DNA from: Cellulomonas wangleii
Lineage (GTDB): Bacteria > Actinomycetota > Actinomycetes > Actinomycetales > Cellulomonadaceae
Direction of reading: 5' to 3'
DNA length: 64,000 bases
Assembly (NCBI RefSeq): GCF_018388445.1
Contig: NZ_CP074405.1
Coordinates: 682,001-746,000 of the forward strand
Made by a program: the position numbers and the translations under genes. The first letter of the stretch is position 1; every line of letters starts with the position of its first letter. Shown piece after piece: positions 1 to 8,837 of the stretch. The notes beneath the pieces are model-generated. The model had not been told where the DNA came from, ran no database searches, and saw only the letters and a list, made by a program, of their open reading frames with translations.

Positions 1-11
1 GGGAGCATTCC

Positions 12-359
12 ATGGCACAGAAGGTGCAGGTCCTGCTGGTCGACGACGTCGACGGCGGGACGGCGGACGAGACGGTCACGTTCGGTCTCGACGGCGTGAC
101 GTACGAGATCGACCTCACGTCCGACAACGCCGCCAAGCTGCGCGACGCGCTCGCGCAGTGGGTCGGGAACGCGCGCAAGGTGAGCGGTCGCTCGGCCGGC
201 CGTTCGACGGCTCGGTCCTCGGCCACCTCCTCGTCGCGCACCGCGCGGTCGAACGAGGCCCAGGAGATCCGCGAGTGGGCCAAGGCCAACGGCTACCAGG
301 TCTCGGAGCGGGGTCGCATCTCCGCCGAGGTCAAGAAGGCCTACGACGACGCCCACTGA
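12..359 (+). CDS. lsr2: Lsr2-family nucleoid-associated DNA-bridging protein
   Basis: The 115-residue protein begins MAQKVQVLLVDDVDGG, the characteristic Lsr2 N-terminus that forms the dimerisation domain. It continues with the TVTFGLDGVTYEIDL strand region. A Ser/Arg/Thr-rich linker covers about residues 56-80. The C-terminal DNA-binding domain ends with IREWAKANGYQVSERGRISAEVKKAYDDAH and contains the AT-hook-like R-G-R motif. Lsr2 is the actinobacterial H-NS analogue that bridges AT-rich DNA and silences acquired genes. The length is normal for the family. A GGGAG ribosome-binding site lies 6 nt before the ATG, right at the window edge, so the promoter is outside the view. A strong hairpin follows the stop. 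Confidence 0.96.
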   Translation: MAQKVQVLLVDDVDGGTADETVTFGLDGVTYEIDLTSDNAAKLRDALAQWVGNARKVSGRSAGRSTARSSATSSSRTARSNEAQEIREWAKANGYQVSERGRISAEVKKAYDDAH

Positions 360-397
360 GCGTCGTCGGGCGCGTCACGTCGGGGGGCGTGACGCAT

Positions 398-437
398 GAC
401 GAAGGGGCCGGCACCGCGAGGTGCCGGCCCCTTCGTC
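398..437. terminator. Bidirectional terminator between lsr2 and xylB
   Basis: This is a perfect 18-bp inverted repeat (GACGAAGGGGCCGGCACC and its complement) around a GCGA tetraloop. It lies between the convergent lsr2 and xylB stops. No long T-tract follows, which is usual for high-GC actinobacterial terminators. Confidence 0.85.
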
Positions 438-444
438 GTCGCGG

Positions 445-1884
445 TCAGGCCGGGCGGTCGACCGTCAGGTCGCGGGCGGCCGCGTACTGCTCGCGCACGA
501 CCGGCGTGGGCTCACCCGTCATGACCTCGGCGCCGGACGACGCGGACCACGCCGGGGGAGCGTCCTGCCCGGACAGCACCCAGGCCGCCTGGCGGGCGGC
601 GCCGTCGGCCACGTACTCGCCGGGCGTCGGCACCTGCACGTCCACGCCCATGATCGACGGGATGATCCGTCGCACGGCCTCGGACTGCGCACCGCCGCCG
701 ATGAGGAAGACGCGCTCCACCGGGACGCCCACGGCGCGCATCGCGTCGATGCCGTCGGCGAGCGAGCAGAGCATGCCCTCGACAGCCGCGCGCGCGACGT
801 GCGCGGGCGTCGTGTTGGCCAGGCGCATGCCGTGCAGGGCGCCGGTGGACAGCGGCTTGTTCGGGGTGCGCTCGCCCTCGAGGTAGGGGATGTGCACGAG
901 GCCGTCGGCGCCCGCGGGGGCGGACAGTGCGAGCTCCGACAGGCCCGGGTGGTCGACGCCGAGCATCCGGCAGGCCGCGTCGAGCACGCGCGACGCGTTG
1001 AGCGTCACCGCGAGCGGCAGGTAGGAGCCGGTCGCGTCCGCGAACCCGGTGACCAGGCCGGTGCCGTCGGCGATGGGCGCGGCGGAGATGGCCGAGACCA
1101 CGCCCGACGTCCCGAGGGACACCGCGACGTCACCCGGCAGCAGGCCGAGCGCGAGGGCGGCCGCGGCGTTGTCGCCGGCGCCCGGGCCCAGGACGGGCTT
1201 CTTCTCGAACATGGGGGCGACGGGTCCGGCCTCGTTGGCCGCGAGCACGCGCGGCAGGCGCGGCACGCTGCCCAGGGCCATCTCGAGCAGGTCGGGGCGG
1301 TAGTCCTCCGTGATCGGCGACCAGTAGCCGGTGCCCGACGCGTCGGACCGGTCCGTGACCAGCCCGTCGAACCCGACCTCCGCCATGCCGCCCGCGAGCT
1401 TCCAGGTCAGCCAGTCGTGGGGGAGCGCCACGGCCGCGACGCGTGCGGCGTTCTCCGGCTCGTTGTCGCGCAGCCAGCGCAGCTTGGTGATCGTCAGCGA
1501 CGCGACGGGCACCGAGCCGACGGCGTCGGCCCACGCCTGCGCCCCGGCGGCGGGGTCACCGTCGCCGAGCTCGGCGATGAGGTCGACCGCCGCCTGCGCC
1601 GAGCGCGTGTCGTTCCACAGCAGCGCCTCGCGGATCACCTCGCCGTCGGCGTCGAGCACGACCATGCCGTGCTGCTGCCCGCCGACCGAGATCGCCTCGA
1701 CGTCGTCGAGGCCGCCCGCGTCCGCGATGGCCGCCTGCAGGGCGTCCCACCAGTGGTGCGGGTGCACCTCGGTGCCTTCCGGGTGCCTGGCGCGGCCCTG
1801 CCGGACCAGCTCACCGGTCTGCGCGTCGCGCACGACCACCTTGCACGACTGTGTGGACGAGTCCACACCTGCCACGAGCGTCAT
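445..1884 (-). CDS. xylB: Xylulokinase
   Basis: This 479-residue FGGY-family sugar kinase phosphorylates D-xylulose to xylulose 5-phosphate, the second step of the isomerase route of xylose use. Visible hallmarks are the N-terminal phosphate loop [13 protein letters not shown], the substrate region [11 protein letters not shown] and WNDTRSA, the ATP-site LGTSGVV, and the C-terminal [12 protein letters not shown] adenosine motif. Length is typical. The ATG at 1884 is preceded by AAGGGAG at good spacing. The open frame extends much further upstream, but that extension runs over xylA in another frame and is not coding. It lies downstream of xylA on the same strand, separated by a hairpin, so its expression may be lower than that of xylA. 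Confidence 0.96.
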   Translation of the reverse strand: MTLVAGVDSSTQSCKVVVRDAQTGELVRQGRARHPEGTEVHPHHWWDALQAAIADAGGLDDVEAISVGGQQHGMVVLDADGEVIREALLWNDTRSAQAAVDLIAELGDGDPAAGAQAWADAVGSVPVASLTITKLRWLRDNEPENAARVAAVALPHDWLTWKLAGGMAEVGFDGLVTDRSDASGTGYWSPITEDYRPDLLEMALGSVPRLPRVLAANEAGPVAPMFEKKPVLGPGAGDNAAAALALGLLPGDVAVSLGTSGVVSAISAAPIADGTGLVTGFADATGSYLPLAVTLNASRVLDAACRMLGVDHPGLSELALSAPAGADGLVHIPYLEGERTPNKPLSTGALHGMRLANTTPAHVARAAVEGMLCSLADGIDAMRAVGVPVERVFLIGGGAQSEAVRRIIPSIMGVDVQVPTPGEYVADGAARQAAWVLSGQDAPPAWSASSGAEVMTGEPTPVVREQYAAARDLTVDRPA

Positions 1885-1984
1885 CGCGTGTGCTCCCTTG
1901 CCGAGGGTGCCCGGCCTGCCGGGCGCTGGGTGTCCGAGGGGTGACGTCCCGCGGCCCGATCGGACGTCGGGGCCGGGGACGGGC

Positions 1985-2017
1985 GACGCCCGGGGAGCGC
2001 GAGGCTCCCCGGGCGTC
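1985..2017 (-). terminator. Hairpin between xylA and xylB (terminator or attenuator)
   Basis: A perfect 14-bp stem (GACGCCCGGGGAGC and its complement) with a 5-nt GCGAG loop starts 13 nt after the xylA stop. It precedes xylB on the same strand, so it may end most xylA transcripts or act as a stabilising or attenuating intercistronic hairpin. Confidence 0.75.
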
Positions 2018-2030
2018 AGGTGAGGCTGGG

Positions 2031-3221
2031 TCAGCCGCGCGCGCCCATGGCGTGCTCGACCGCGAGCTGGTTGAGGCGCACGAAGCCGTAGCCGTGCTTG
2101 GCCACGCCCTCGACGTCGAAGTCCTCGAACGCGGAACGGTCCGCGAGGAAGTCGGCGAGCGACTCGCCCTCGTTCAGCGTGGGCTTCGCGAGCTCGAAGA
2201 CACCGGCGGCCTCCATGGCCTCCTGGACCTCGGGGTCGGCGCGGAACGCCTGCGCCCGCTCCTTGAGCAGGATGTACGTCGACATGTTGGCGGCGGCCGA
2301 GGCCCACACGCCGTCGAAGTCCTCGGTGCGCGAGGGCTTGTAGTCGAAGTGGATCGGGCCGTCGTACTTGGGGCCGCCGCTGGGGAAGCCGTTCTCGACG
2401 AGGTCGACCGTCGCGAACGCGGAGAACAGGTCGCCGTGGCCGAAGACCAGGTCCTGGTCGTACTTGATGCCGCGCTGGCCGTTGAGGTCGATGTGGAAGA
2501 GCTTGTCCGCCCACAGCGCCTGCGCGAGGCCCGTCGTGTAGTTCAGGCCGGCCATCTGCTCGTGGCCCGTCTCCGGGTTGAGGCCGACGATGTCGCCGTG
2601 CTCGAGCTTGGCGATGAGGCCGAGCGCGTGCCCGATCGTCGGGAGCAGGATGTCGCCGCGGGGCTCGTTGGGCTTGGGCTCGATCGCGATGCGCAGGCCG
2701 TAGCCCTTCTCCTTGATGTACGCGGCGACGGTGTCGATGCCGTCGGCGTACGCCTGGTGCGCGGCGTACAGGTCCTTGGCGGAGTCGTACTCGGCGCCCT
2801 CGCGGCCGCCCCACATCACGAACGTGTCGGCGTCGAGCGACGCGGCGAGGTCGACGTTGCGCAGGATCTTGCGCAGCGCGTAGCGACGCACACGGCGGTC
2901 GTTCGAGGTGAACGCGCCGTCCTTGAAGATCGGGTGCGTGAACGTGTTGGTCGTGACCATCTCGACCGTGATGCCGGTCTCGGCCAGCGCGCCGCGGAAG
3001 CGGTCGAGGATCTTCTCGCGCTCGGCGTCCGAGGAGCCGAAGGGCACCACGTCGTCGTCGTGGAAGGTCACGTGCGCGGCGCCGAGCTCGGCGAGCTTGT
3101 GCACGGACTCGACCGGGTCGAGCCACGGACGGGTCGCCGCGCCGAACGGGTCCTGCGCGTTCCATCCGACCGTCCAGAGGCCGAACGAAAACTTGTCTTC
3201 GGGGGTGGGCTTGCGAACCAT
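2031..3221 (-). CDS. xylA: Xylose isomerase
   Basis: This 396-residue enzyme interconverts D-xylose and D-xylulose with divalent metals and is the usual actinobacterial short form. Active-site motifs are readable: [12 protein letters not shown] carries the catalytic His/Asp pair, [10 protein letters not shown] holds the first metal Glu, and [31 protein letters not shown] and [10 protein letters not shown] contribute the remaining metal ligands. It heads the xylA-xylB unit and diverges from a ROK regulator. A near-consensus sigma-70-like promoter lies upstream at 3288-3316, leaving a 5' leader of roughly 60 nt. Confidence 0.98.
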   Translation of the reverse strand: MVRKPTPEDKFSFGLWTVGWNAQDPFGAATRPWLDPVESVHKLAELGAAHVTFHDDDVVPFGSSDAEREKILDRFRGALAETGITVEMVTTNTFTHPIFKDGAFTSNDRRVRRYALRKILRNVDLAASLDADTFVMWGGREGAEYDSAKDLYAAHQAYADGIDTVAAYIKEKGYGLRIAIEPKPNEPRGDILLPTIGHALGLIAKLEHGDIVGLNPETGHEQMAGLNYTTGLAQALWADKLFHIDLNGQRGIKYDQDLVFGHGDLFSAFATVDLVENGFPSGGPKYDGPIHFDYKPSRTEDFDGVWASAAANMSTYILLKERAQAFRADPEVQEAMEAAGVFELAKPTLNEGESLADFLADRSAFEDFDVEGVAKHGYGFVRLNQLAVEHAMGARG

Positions 3222-3281
3222 GGAGGCCTCCGCGTCGAGGGGGCCGGGCGCTCGGCTGTCGAGCGACCGGGTTTTGTTCTC

Positions 3282-3297
3282 GGGATGAATTTATCCC
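3282..3297. promoter_or_regulatory. Candidate xylose repressor operator
   Basis: GGGATGAATTTATCCC is a 16-bp near-perfect palindrome (GGGAT-n-AATT-n-ATCCC) covering the xylA -10 box. It is the most AT-rich spot in the intergenic region. Its position suits repression by the adjacent ROK protein. The assignment is inferred from symmetry and place only. Confidence 0.5.
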
Positions 3298-3316
3298 CGG
3301 AGGTCGGTAGGGTCAA
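3288..3316 (-). promoter_or_regulatory. xylA promoter (TTGACC-17-TAAATT)
   Basis: On the minus strand TTGACC (plus 3311-3316) and TAAATT (plus 3288-3293) are separated by exactly 17 nt. The -35 hexamer overlaps the -10 of the divergent ROK gene (TAGGGT, 3308-3313), so the two promoters interfere physically. Confidence 0.75.
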
Positions 3317-3319
3317 GCC

Positions 3320-4654
3320 ATGCCGACGGTGGATGAGGTGCCGGGTGCCGCAGTGCACGCCGCCGCCCCGGTGACCCCGCACGACGCCCTCGGCACGGTC
3401 CCCGTCGTCGTCGGTGGACGTCCCCGGACCCGCCAGGGGCGGGCCGCGGAGCAGGTGCCCGACCCGTCGCGGGCCGCCCGCCAGGCGCAGATGCGGGCCC
3501 ACAACCTGTCCGTCGCGCTGGGGCAGGTCGTCGACGCGACGTCGGCGCCGTCCCGCGCGCAGATCGCCGCCGCCACCGGGTTGTCCCGCGGCGCCGTCAC
3601 CAGCCTCGTGGACGTGCTCATCGAGGCGGGGCTGGTGCGCGAGCTGGCACCCGTCGCCGCCGCGCGCGCCGGACGCCCCGCCGTGCCGCTGGCCCCGACG
3701 TCCGGCCGTGTCGCGGGCGTCGGCATGGAGGTGAACGTCGACTACCTGGGGCTGCGCGCCGTCGACCTCGCCGGGGGCGTCCTGGTCGAGACCGTCGAGC
3801 GCGTGGACCTGCGCGGCAGCGACCCGGACGAGGCGCTCGACAGGCTGGCGGCGCTCGCCGCGCCGGTCCTGGTCGCGCTCGCGGCCGACGGCGTCCGCGT
3901 GGCCGGCACCGCGCTGGCGCTGCCCGGCCTCGTCGACCGCATCACCGGGCCGCTGCGCTACGCCCCCAACCTCGGCTGGCGGGACGTCGACGTCGTCGCG
4001 CGCCTCGCCGCCCACCCCGTGCTCGCCGAGCTGCCGCCGCGCGTCGCCAACGAGGCCAACCTCGCCGCCCGGGCCGAGGCGCACGCCCGGCGCGGCGCGG
4101 TCGCCCCGTCATTCCTCTACGTGTCCGGCGAGGTCGGCGTCGGTGGTGCGCTCGTGCTCGACGGCGAGATCTTCCTCGGCCGGCACGGGTGGAGCGGGGA
4201 GATCGGGCACGTCGTCGTCGACGGCGGCCCCGGCGGGGCGCACCCCGTCTCGCTCGAGCAGCACGTCGGCCAGGACGCCATCGCGCGCGCCGCGGGCCTC
4301 GCGGCGGGTGCACCGTTCGCCGAGGTCGTCGCCGCCCTGGCCGCGGGTGACGCCCGCGCCCGCGACGCCGTCCGCGACGCCGCGCGCTGGCTGGGGCTCG
4401 CGGTGGCGACGGTCGCCAACGTCGTCGACGTCAGCGAGATCGTCCTGGGCGGGACGTTCGGGCGCGTGTTCGACCACGTGCACGACGTCGTCAGCGAGAC
4501 GCTGGCCGACCGCGTGATCTTCTCCGACTGGTCGTCGCCGTCGGTGACGCGCGCGGCCGCGGGCGACTACCCGGCGATGACGGGGGGTGCGCTGGCGGTG
4601 CTGCGCACGGTCGTGGCGGACCCGACCGTCTGGTTCGCCCCCGCGACGAGCTGA
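3320..4654 (+). CDS. ROK-family transcriptional repressor, probable xylose regulator
   Basis: The 444-residue protein has a disordered N-terminus. A winged-helix DNA-binding segment covers about residues 60-110 (RAQIAAATGLSRGAVTSLVDVL), and a ROK sugar-kinase-fold domain follows from about 130 on. The fold signatures ANEANLAARAEA and WSGEIGHVVVDGG are present. The zinc-binding CGCxGC segment of many ROK repressors is replaced by GGPGGAHPVSLEQ, so no cysteine zinc site exists. It diverges from xylA, as XylR-type ROK proteins do, which suggests it represses xylAB in the absence of xylose. TAGGGT at 3308-3313 ends 6 nt before the ATG, indicating a leaderless transcript. Regulator identity is inferred from context. 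Confidence 0.85.
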   Translation: MPTVDEVPGAAVHAAAPVTPHDALGTVPVVVGGRPRTRQGRAAEQVPDPSRAARQAQMRAHNLSVALGQVVDATSAPSRAQIAAATGLSRGAVTSLVDVLIEAGLVRELAPVAAARAGRPAVPLAPTSGRVAGVGMEVNVDYLGLRAVDLAGGVLVETVERVDLRGSDPDEALDRLAALAAPVLVALAADGVRVAGTALALPGLVDRITGPLRYAPNLGWRDVDVVARLAAHPVLAELPPRVANEANLAARAEAHARRGAVAPSFLYVSGEVGVGGALVLDGEIFLGRHGWSGEIGHVVVDGGPGGAHPVSLEQHVGQDAIARAAGLAAGAPFAEVVAALAAGDARARDAVRDAARWLGLAVATVANVVDVSEIVLGGTFGRVFDHVHDVVSETLADRVIFSDWSSPSVTRAAAGDYPAMTGGALAVLRTVVADPTVWFAPATS

Positions 4655-4818
4655 CGCCACGGCCCGTCCCGAGCGCTGAGTCGCGCGCCCGACGTCCCGG
4701 TGGGTGGGACGAGGGGCAGGTGGCTGACGTCGGCGGTGGGTGGCCGGACGTGGGCGACGGGTCGACGTGGGGCGGCGTTCCCCTGCCCCGCCCGCGCCCC
4801 GCTGCGTAAGGTCGCGGC

Positions 4819-5901
4819 GTGAGCGCGACGACACCCCTGTGGATCGGCACCTTCCCGCACGCCGGCATCGGCACGCAGGCCGGGCTCGGCGAGGGCGTGT
4901 GGCGGGTCGACCTCGACGCCACGACCGGCGGGCTGGGTGCGCCCCGGCTCGTCGTCGAGACGCCTGCACCGACGTTCGTCGCGACGCACCCCGGTGGGCG
5001 GTGGCTGTACGCCGTGGGGGAGAGCGACCCCGGGTCGGTGACGGCCTTCGAGATCGACGCCGACGGCGGCCTGACCCCGCGCGCCACGGTCGCGTCGGGC
5101 GGCGTCGCGCCCTGCCACCTGCTCGTCGTCGACGACGAGCTGTACGTCGCGAACTACGTCGACGGCGTGCTGGGCGTGGTGCCGCTGACGCCCGACGGCG
5201 GCTTCGCCCCCGACGTGGTCGCGTCCGGCCGGCCCGCGCAGACGTTCGACCACGCGGGCACCGGCCCGGACCCCGACCGCCAGGAGGGTCCGCACGCCCA
5301 CTTCGTCGCGCTGACGCCCGACCGCCGGCACGTCCTGGTCGCCGACCTCGGCACCGACGAGCTGCGCCGGTACGCCCGCGCCGCGGACGGTCGTCTCACC
5401 CCGGACGGCGTCGCGGCCGCCCTGCCGCCGGGCACGGGACCGCGGCACGTCGCCTTCTCGGCCGACGGCGGCCGGCTCCACGTCGTGGGCGAGCTCGACG
5501 CGTCCGTGCACGTGCTGGACTGGCACGCGGGGTCGGCGACCGGGACCGGGCTGCAGCGTGTCCCGGCGGTGCCCGAGGCCGAGGCGGCCGACGGCGTGCG
5601 CCGCTCGCCGTCGCACGTGCTGCTCGACGGCGACCGGCTGCTGCTGGGCGTGCGCGCCCTCGGCCTGCGGGGCCCGGACGCGGTGAGCACGTTCGACGTC
5701 CGCCCCGGCGGCACCCTCGGCGCGCCGGTCACGCACCCGCTGAGCGGCCCGACGCCCCGCCACCTGGCCGTGGTGCACGGGTGGACCGTCGTGGCGCTGC
5801 AGGACGCGCACGCACTCGTCGTGCACGACGCGCACGGTGCGCAGGTGGCGCGGGTCGACCTGCCGTCGCCGGCCTGCGTCGTGCCGGTGGTGGTGCGCTG
5901 A
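4819..5901 (+). CDS. Lactonase-family beta-propeller protein (6-phosphogluconolactonase type)
   Basis: The 360-residue protein matches the YbhE/Pgl seven-bladed propeller lactonase family. It shows repeated blade motifs such as FVATHPGGRWLYAVGE, HAHFVALTPDRRHVLVADLGTDELRRY and GPRHVAFSADGGRLHVVGELDASVHV. Members hydrolyse 6-phosphogluconolactone in the oxidative pentose phosphate pathway, although some act on other lactones. There is no signal peptide, so it is cytosolic. The GTG start is leaderless: TAAGGT at 4807-4812 ends 6 nt upstream. It is placed between the xylose locus and a flavin-binding protein, with no obvious operon partner. The exact substrate is not proven by sequence. Confidence 0.85.
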   Translation: MSATTPLWIGTFPHAGIGTQAGLGEGVWRVDLDATTGGLGAPRLVVETPAPTFVATHPGGRWLYAVGESDPGSVTAFEIDADGGLTPRATVASGGVAPCHLLVVDDELYVANYVDGVLGVVPLTPDGGFAPDVVASGRPAQTFDHAGTGPDPDRQEGPHAHFVALTPDRRHVLVADLGTDELRRYARAADGRLTPDGVAAALPPGTGPRHVAFSADGGRLHVVGELDASVHVLDWHAGSATGTGLQRVPAVPEAEAADGVRRSPSHVLLDGDRLLLGVRALGLRGPDAVSTFDVRPGGTLGAPVTHPLSGPTPRHLAVVHGWTVVALQDAHALVVHDAHGAQVARVDLPSPACVVPVVVR

Positions 5902-5981
5902 CGCCGGGCCGGCGGACCGTCGCCCGCGGGGTAGCGTCGCGCCCGGTGGCCGCACCGGCCACGTGCGACGAAGGAGCCCGC

Positions 5982-6032
5982 ATGTCCCGTCCCGAGGTCG
6001 TCCCCACCGCAGCCGCCGGAGCGCTCGCGTGA
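5982..6032 (+). CDS. 16-residue leader ORF (MSRPEVVPTAAAGALA)
   Basis: This tiny ORF has a good AAGGAG ribosome-binding site 5 nt before its ATG. Its stop overlaps the GTG of the next gene in a GTGA junction, so translation of the two is probably coupled. A TAGCGT -10-like hexamer lies at 5932-5937. There is no run of one amino acid that would suggest classical attenuation. It may serve only to load ribosomes for the downstream gene. The coding status is plausible but unproven. Confidence 0.45.
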   Translation: MSRPEVVPTAAAGALA

Positions 6033-6532
6033 CCGCCCCCGCCGGTGGTCCGCGGCTGACCTCGCAGCGGGTGTGGGCGACGCTGGCCCGCCAGGCGTTC
6101 GTCGTCGTCGGCATGGTGAACCGCCGCGGCGAGGGCCGCAGCGTCGGGGTCAGCCCCGCGGTCGACGGGGACCACGTGTGGTTCGCGGCGCACGGGACCG
6201 ACTGGAAGGTCGACCACCTGCGCCACCAGCCGGAGGTGTCGCTCACGGTGCCCGTCCGCCGCGGTGGCGTGCTGGCGCTCGTCGCGCCGATCCCGCCCGC
6301 GACGATCACCTGCCGGGCCACCGCGCAGGTGCTGCCCGTCGACCGGGCTCCCGCGGCCGTGCGCCGGCGCCTGCTGATGGGCCAGGACGCCGAGAAGGCG
6401 GCCGCGGCCGGGACGGTGATGGTCCGCCTGACGCCGCACGGCGACTTCGTGACGTACGGCCTCGGGGTGTCGCTGCGCACCATGCTCGACACCGAGCGCG
6501 CCCGCGGTCGCGTCCCCGTCGCCCGCGGCTGA
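6029..6532 (+). CDS. Pyridoxamine 5'-phosphate oxidase-like FMN-binding split-barrel protein
   Basis: The 167-residue product has the PNPOx-like split-barrel pattern. An early strand FVVVGMVNRRGEGRSVGVSPAVDGDHVWFAA is followed by WKVDHLRHQPEVSLTVPV, as in the F420/FMN-dependent reductase and general-stress families. The start chosen is the GTG at 6029, which overlaps the stop of a short leader ORF with a strong ribosome-binding site. The reading frame is open further upstream, but that part overlaps the preceding gene. Substrate and cofactor (FMN, F420 or haem) cannot be told from sequence. It stands alone before mshA. Confidence 0.7.
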   Translation: MTAPAGGPRLTSQRVWATLARQAFVVVGMVNRRGEGRSVGVSPAVDGDHVWFAAHGTDWKVDHLRHQPEVSLTVPVRRGGVLALVAPIPPATITCRATAQVLPVDRAPAAVRRRLLMGQDAEKAAAAGTVMVRLTPHGDFVTYGLGVSLRTMLDTERARGRVPVARG

Positions 6533-6610
6533 GCGCGCCGCACCGGCCGTATCGCGGCGCGCCCGAGGACCCGCAGGACGCCGCAGCGGCCCGCGGGTCA
6601 CAATGGGGCC

Positions 6611-7945
6611 GTGACCCCCGAGAGAGCGCCCCGCGTCGCCATGCTCTCGGTGCACACGTCGCCGCTCGACCAGCCCGGCACGGGCGACGCCGGCGGCATG
6701 AACGTGTACGTCCTGGAGCTGGCGCACGCGCTCGCGGCCCGGGGCGCGCGCGTCGAGGTCTTCACCCGCGCCACCCGGTCCGACGTCCCCGAGACGGTCG
6801 TGCTCGACGGCGTCGACGCGGACGGGCGCCCGCTGTCCCCGGAGGCGTCGCGCGACGTCCTGCTCGCCGACGTCGTGCCCGCCGGTGTCACCCCGCCCGT
6901 GCTGGTGCACCACGTGCCCGCCGGACCATTCGAGGCGCTCGACAAGAACGACCTGCCCGGTGTCCTGTGCGGCATGGCCGCCGGCGTGCTGCGCTCCGAG
7001 GCCGCGCGCCGGCCCGGCTGGTACGACGTCGTGCACTCGCACTACTGGCTCTCCGGCCAGGTCGGCGCGATCGCGGCGCAGCGGTGGGAGGTGCCGCTGG
7101 TCCACACCGCGCACACGCTCGCCAAGGTGAAGAACCTCAGCCTGGGGCCGGGTGACGTCCCGGAGCCGAGCGTCCGGGTGGTCGGCGAGGAGCAGGTCGT
7201 CGCCGACGCCGACGCCCTCATCGCGTCCACCCCGGTGGAGGCGCGCGAGCTCGTCGAGCTGTACGACGCGGACCCCGCGCGGGTGCACGTCGTGGAGCCC
7301 GGCGTCGACCTCGACCGGTTCCGCCCCGGTGCGCCCGGTGCGCGGGACGCCGCCCGGCGTCACCTCGGCCTGCCGACCGACCGCCCGGTCGTGCTCTTCG
7401 CCGGCCGCGTGCAGCCGCTCAAGGCGCCCGACGTGCTGGTGCGCGCGGTCGGGGAGCTGCGCGCGAGCGGCCGGCCGGTGCCGCTGCTCGTGGTGCTCGG
7501 CGGGCCGTCGGGGCGCCCCACCGCGGTGCGCGAGCTGCGAGCGCTCGCCGTCACCCTCGGCGTCGAGGACGACGTCGTGGTCCGTCCGCCCGCCCCGCGC
7601 GACGAGCTCGCCGCCTGGTACCACGCGGCCGACCTCGTGGCGATGCCGTCGCGCTCCGAGTCCTTCGGGCTGGTCGCCGTCGAGGCGCAGGCATGCGGGA
7701 CGCCGGTCCTCGCGGCCGACGTCGGCGGCCTGCGCACGGTCGTCGACGACGACGTGTCCGGGCGCCTCGTGCCCGGTCACGACCCGCTGGTCTGGGCGGA
7801 CGCGATCGCCGGCGCGCTCGCGGACGACGCGCGGCGCGCCCGCTGGTCCGCCGGCGCGCGCCAGGTGGCCGAGCGGTACGCGTGGTCCACGGCGGCCGAC
7901 CAGGTGCTCAAGGTCTACGCGGTCGCGGCCGAGCCGACGCGCTGA
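6611..7945 (+). CDS. mshA: D-inositol-3-phosphate glycosyltransferase (mycothiol synthesis)
   Basis: This 444-residue GT4-family enzyme transfers GlcNAc from UDP-GlcNAc to 1L-inositol 1-phosphate, the first step of mycothiol, the actinobacterial thiol buffer. The MshA-specific N-terminus [22 protein letters not shown] is present. So are [11 protein letters not shown] and [13 protein letters not shown], and the C-terminal domain carries the nucleotide-sugar motif [18 protein letters not shown] (E-x7-E). Length is as expected. The GTG start has CACAAT ending 6 nt upstream, consistent with a leaderless transcript. The gene is followed by gpmA, an association common in actinobacteria. Confidence 0.96.
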   Translation: MTPERAPRVAMLSVHTSPLDQPGTGDAGGMNVYVLELAHALAARGARVEVFTRATRSDVPETVVLDGVDADGRPLSPEASRDVLLADVVPAGVTPPVLVHHVPAGPFEALDKNDLPGVLCGMAAGVLRSEAARRPGWYDVVHSHYWLSGQVGAIAAQRWEVPLVHTAHTLAKVKNLSLGPGDVPEPSVRVVGEEQVVADADALIASTPVEARELVELYDADPARVHVVEPGVDLDRFRPGAPGARDAARRHLGLPTDRPVVLFAGRVQPLKAPDVLVRAVGELRASGRPVPLLVVLGGPSGRPTAVRELRALAVTLGVEDDVVVRPPAPRDELAAWYHAADLVAMPSRSESFGLVAVEAQACGTPVLAADVGGLRTVVDDDVSGRLVPGHDPLVWADAIAGALADDARRARWSAGARQVAERYAWSTAADQVLKVYAVAAEPTR

Positions 7946-8007
7946 CCCGCCGCCCGCAGGGACGGACGTCCCTGCGGGTCCCGGCGGCCTGCGGCAGGAT
8001 GGGAGGC

Positions 8008-8748
8008 ATGACCTACACCCTCGTGCTGCTCCGCCACGGCGAGAGCGAGTGGAACGCCAAGAACCTGTTCACCGGTTGGGTGGACGTGCCCCTGTCGGAG
8101 AAGGGCGTCGAGGAGGCCAAGCGCGGCGGCACCCTGCTGACCGACGCGGGCGTGCTCCCGGACGTCGTGCACACGTCGCTGCTGCGCCGCGCGATCACCA
8201 CCGCGAACTACGCGCTCGACGTCGCCGACCGCCACTGGATCCCCGTCAAGCGCTCGTGGCGCCTCAACGAGCGCCACTACGGCGCGCTGCAGGGCAAGAA
8301 CAAGAAGGAGACGCTCGAGCAGTACGGCGAGGAGCAGTTCATGCTCTGGCGTCGTTCGTACGACGTCCCGCCGCCGGAGATCGAGCTGGGCTCCGAGTAC
8401 TCGCAGGACGCGGACCCGCGCTACGCGGGCGAGCCGATCCCGCGCACGGAGGCCCTCGCGCAGGTCCTCGACCGCGCGCTGCCGTACTGGGACGCGGAGA
8501 TCGTGCCCGACCTCAAGGCCGGCAAGACGGTCCTCGTCGCCGCGCACGGCAACTCGATCCGCTCGATCGTGAAGTACCTCGACGACATCGACGAGCAGAC
8601 CATCGCCGGCATCAACATCCCCACGGGCATCCCGCTGCTGTACGAGCTGGACGAGGAGACCCTCAAGCCCGTCACGAAGGGCGGCACGTACCTCGACCCC
8701 GAGGCCGCCAAGGCCGCCATCGCCGCGGTCGCCAACCAGGGTCGCTGA
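8008..8748 (+). CDS. gpmA: 2,3-bisphosphoglycerate-dependent phosphoglycerate mutase
   Basis: The 246-residue glycolytic enzyme interconverts 3- and 2-phosphoglycerate. It has the phosphohistidine signature [18 protein letters not shown] at residues 6-23. The cofactor-dependent insert [15 protein letters not shown] is present, as is the second catalytic His in AAHGNSIR. Full length for the family. The ATG is preceded by GGGAGGC, and CAGGAT lies just before that, so a very short leader is likely. A strong bidirectional hairpin separates it from the convergent phoU. Confidence 0.97.
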   Translation: MTYTLVLLRHGESEWNAKNLFTGWVDVPLSEKGVEEAKRGGTLLTDAGVLPDVVHTSLLRRAITTANYALDVADRHWIPVKRSWRLNERHYGALQGKNKKETLEQYGEEQFMLWRRSYDVPPPEIELGSEYSQDADPRYAGEPIPRTEALAQVLDRALPYWDAEIVPDLKAGKTVLVAAHGNSIRSIVKYLDDIDEQTIAGINIPTGIPLLYELDEETLKPVTKGGTYLDPEAAKAAIAAVANQGR

Positions 8749-8756
8749 CCCCGCCG

Positions 8757-8808
8757 GCACGCACGAGAGGCGCCCGCCCCCTCCCCGGGACGGGCGCCTC
8801 GTGCGTGC
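8757..8808. terminator. Bidirectional terminator between gpmA and phoU
   Basis: A long stem pairs GCACGCACG plus AGGCGCCCG with their complements on the far side, with a 2-nt bulge and a C-rich loop. It sits between convergent stops. Confidence 0.8.
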
Positions 8809-8837
8809 GGGAACAGGTCCCGCGCTCGTGGGTGCGG

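Noticed and set aside
421..1944. A 507-codon plus-strand frame opposite xylB
   Set aside because: It is antisense to a clear xylulokinase and has no recognisable domain.
445..3165. A 906-codon open frame covering both xylB and the xylA region
   Set aside because: Only the part up to 1884 is xylulokinase. The rest is an Arg-rich out-of-frame reading of xylA, typical of high-GC shadow frames.
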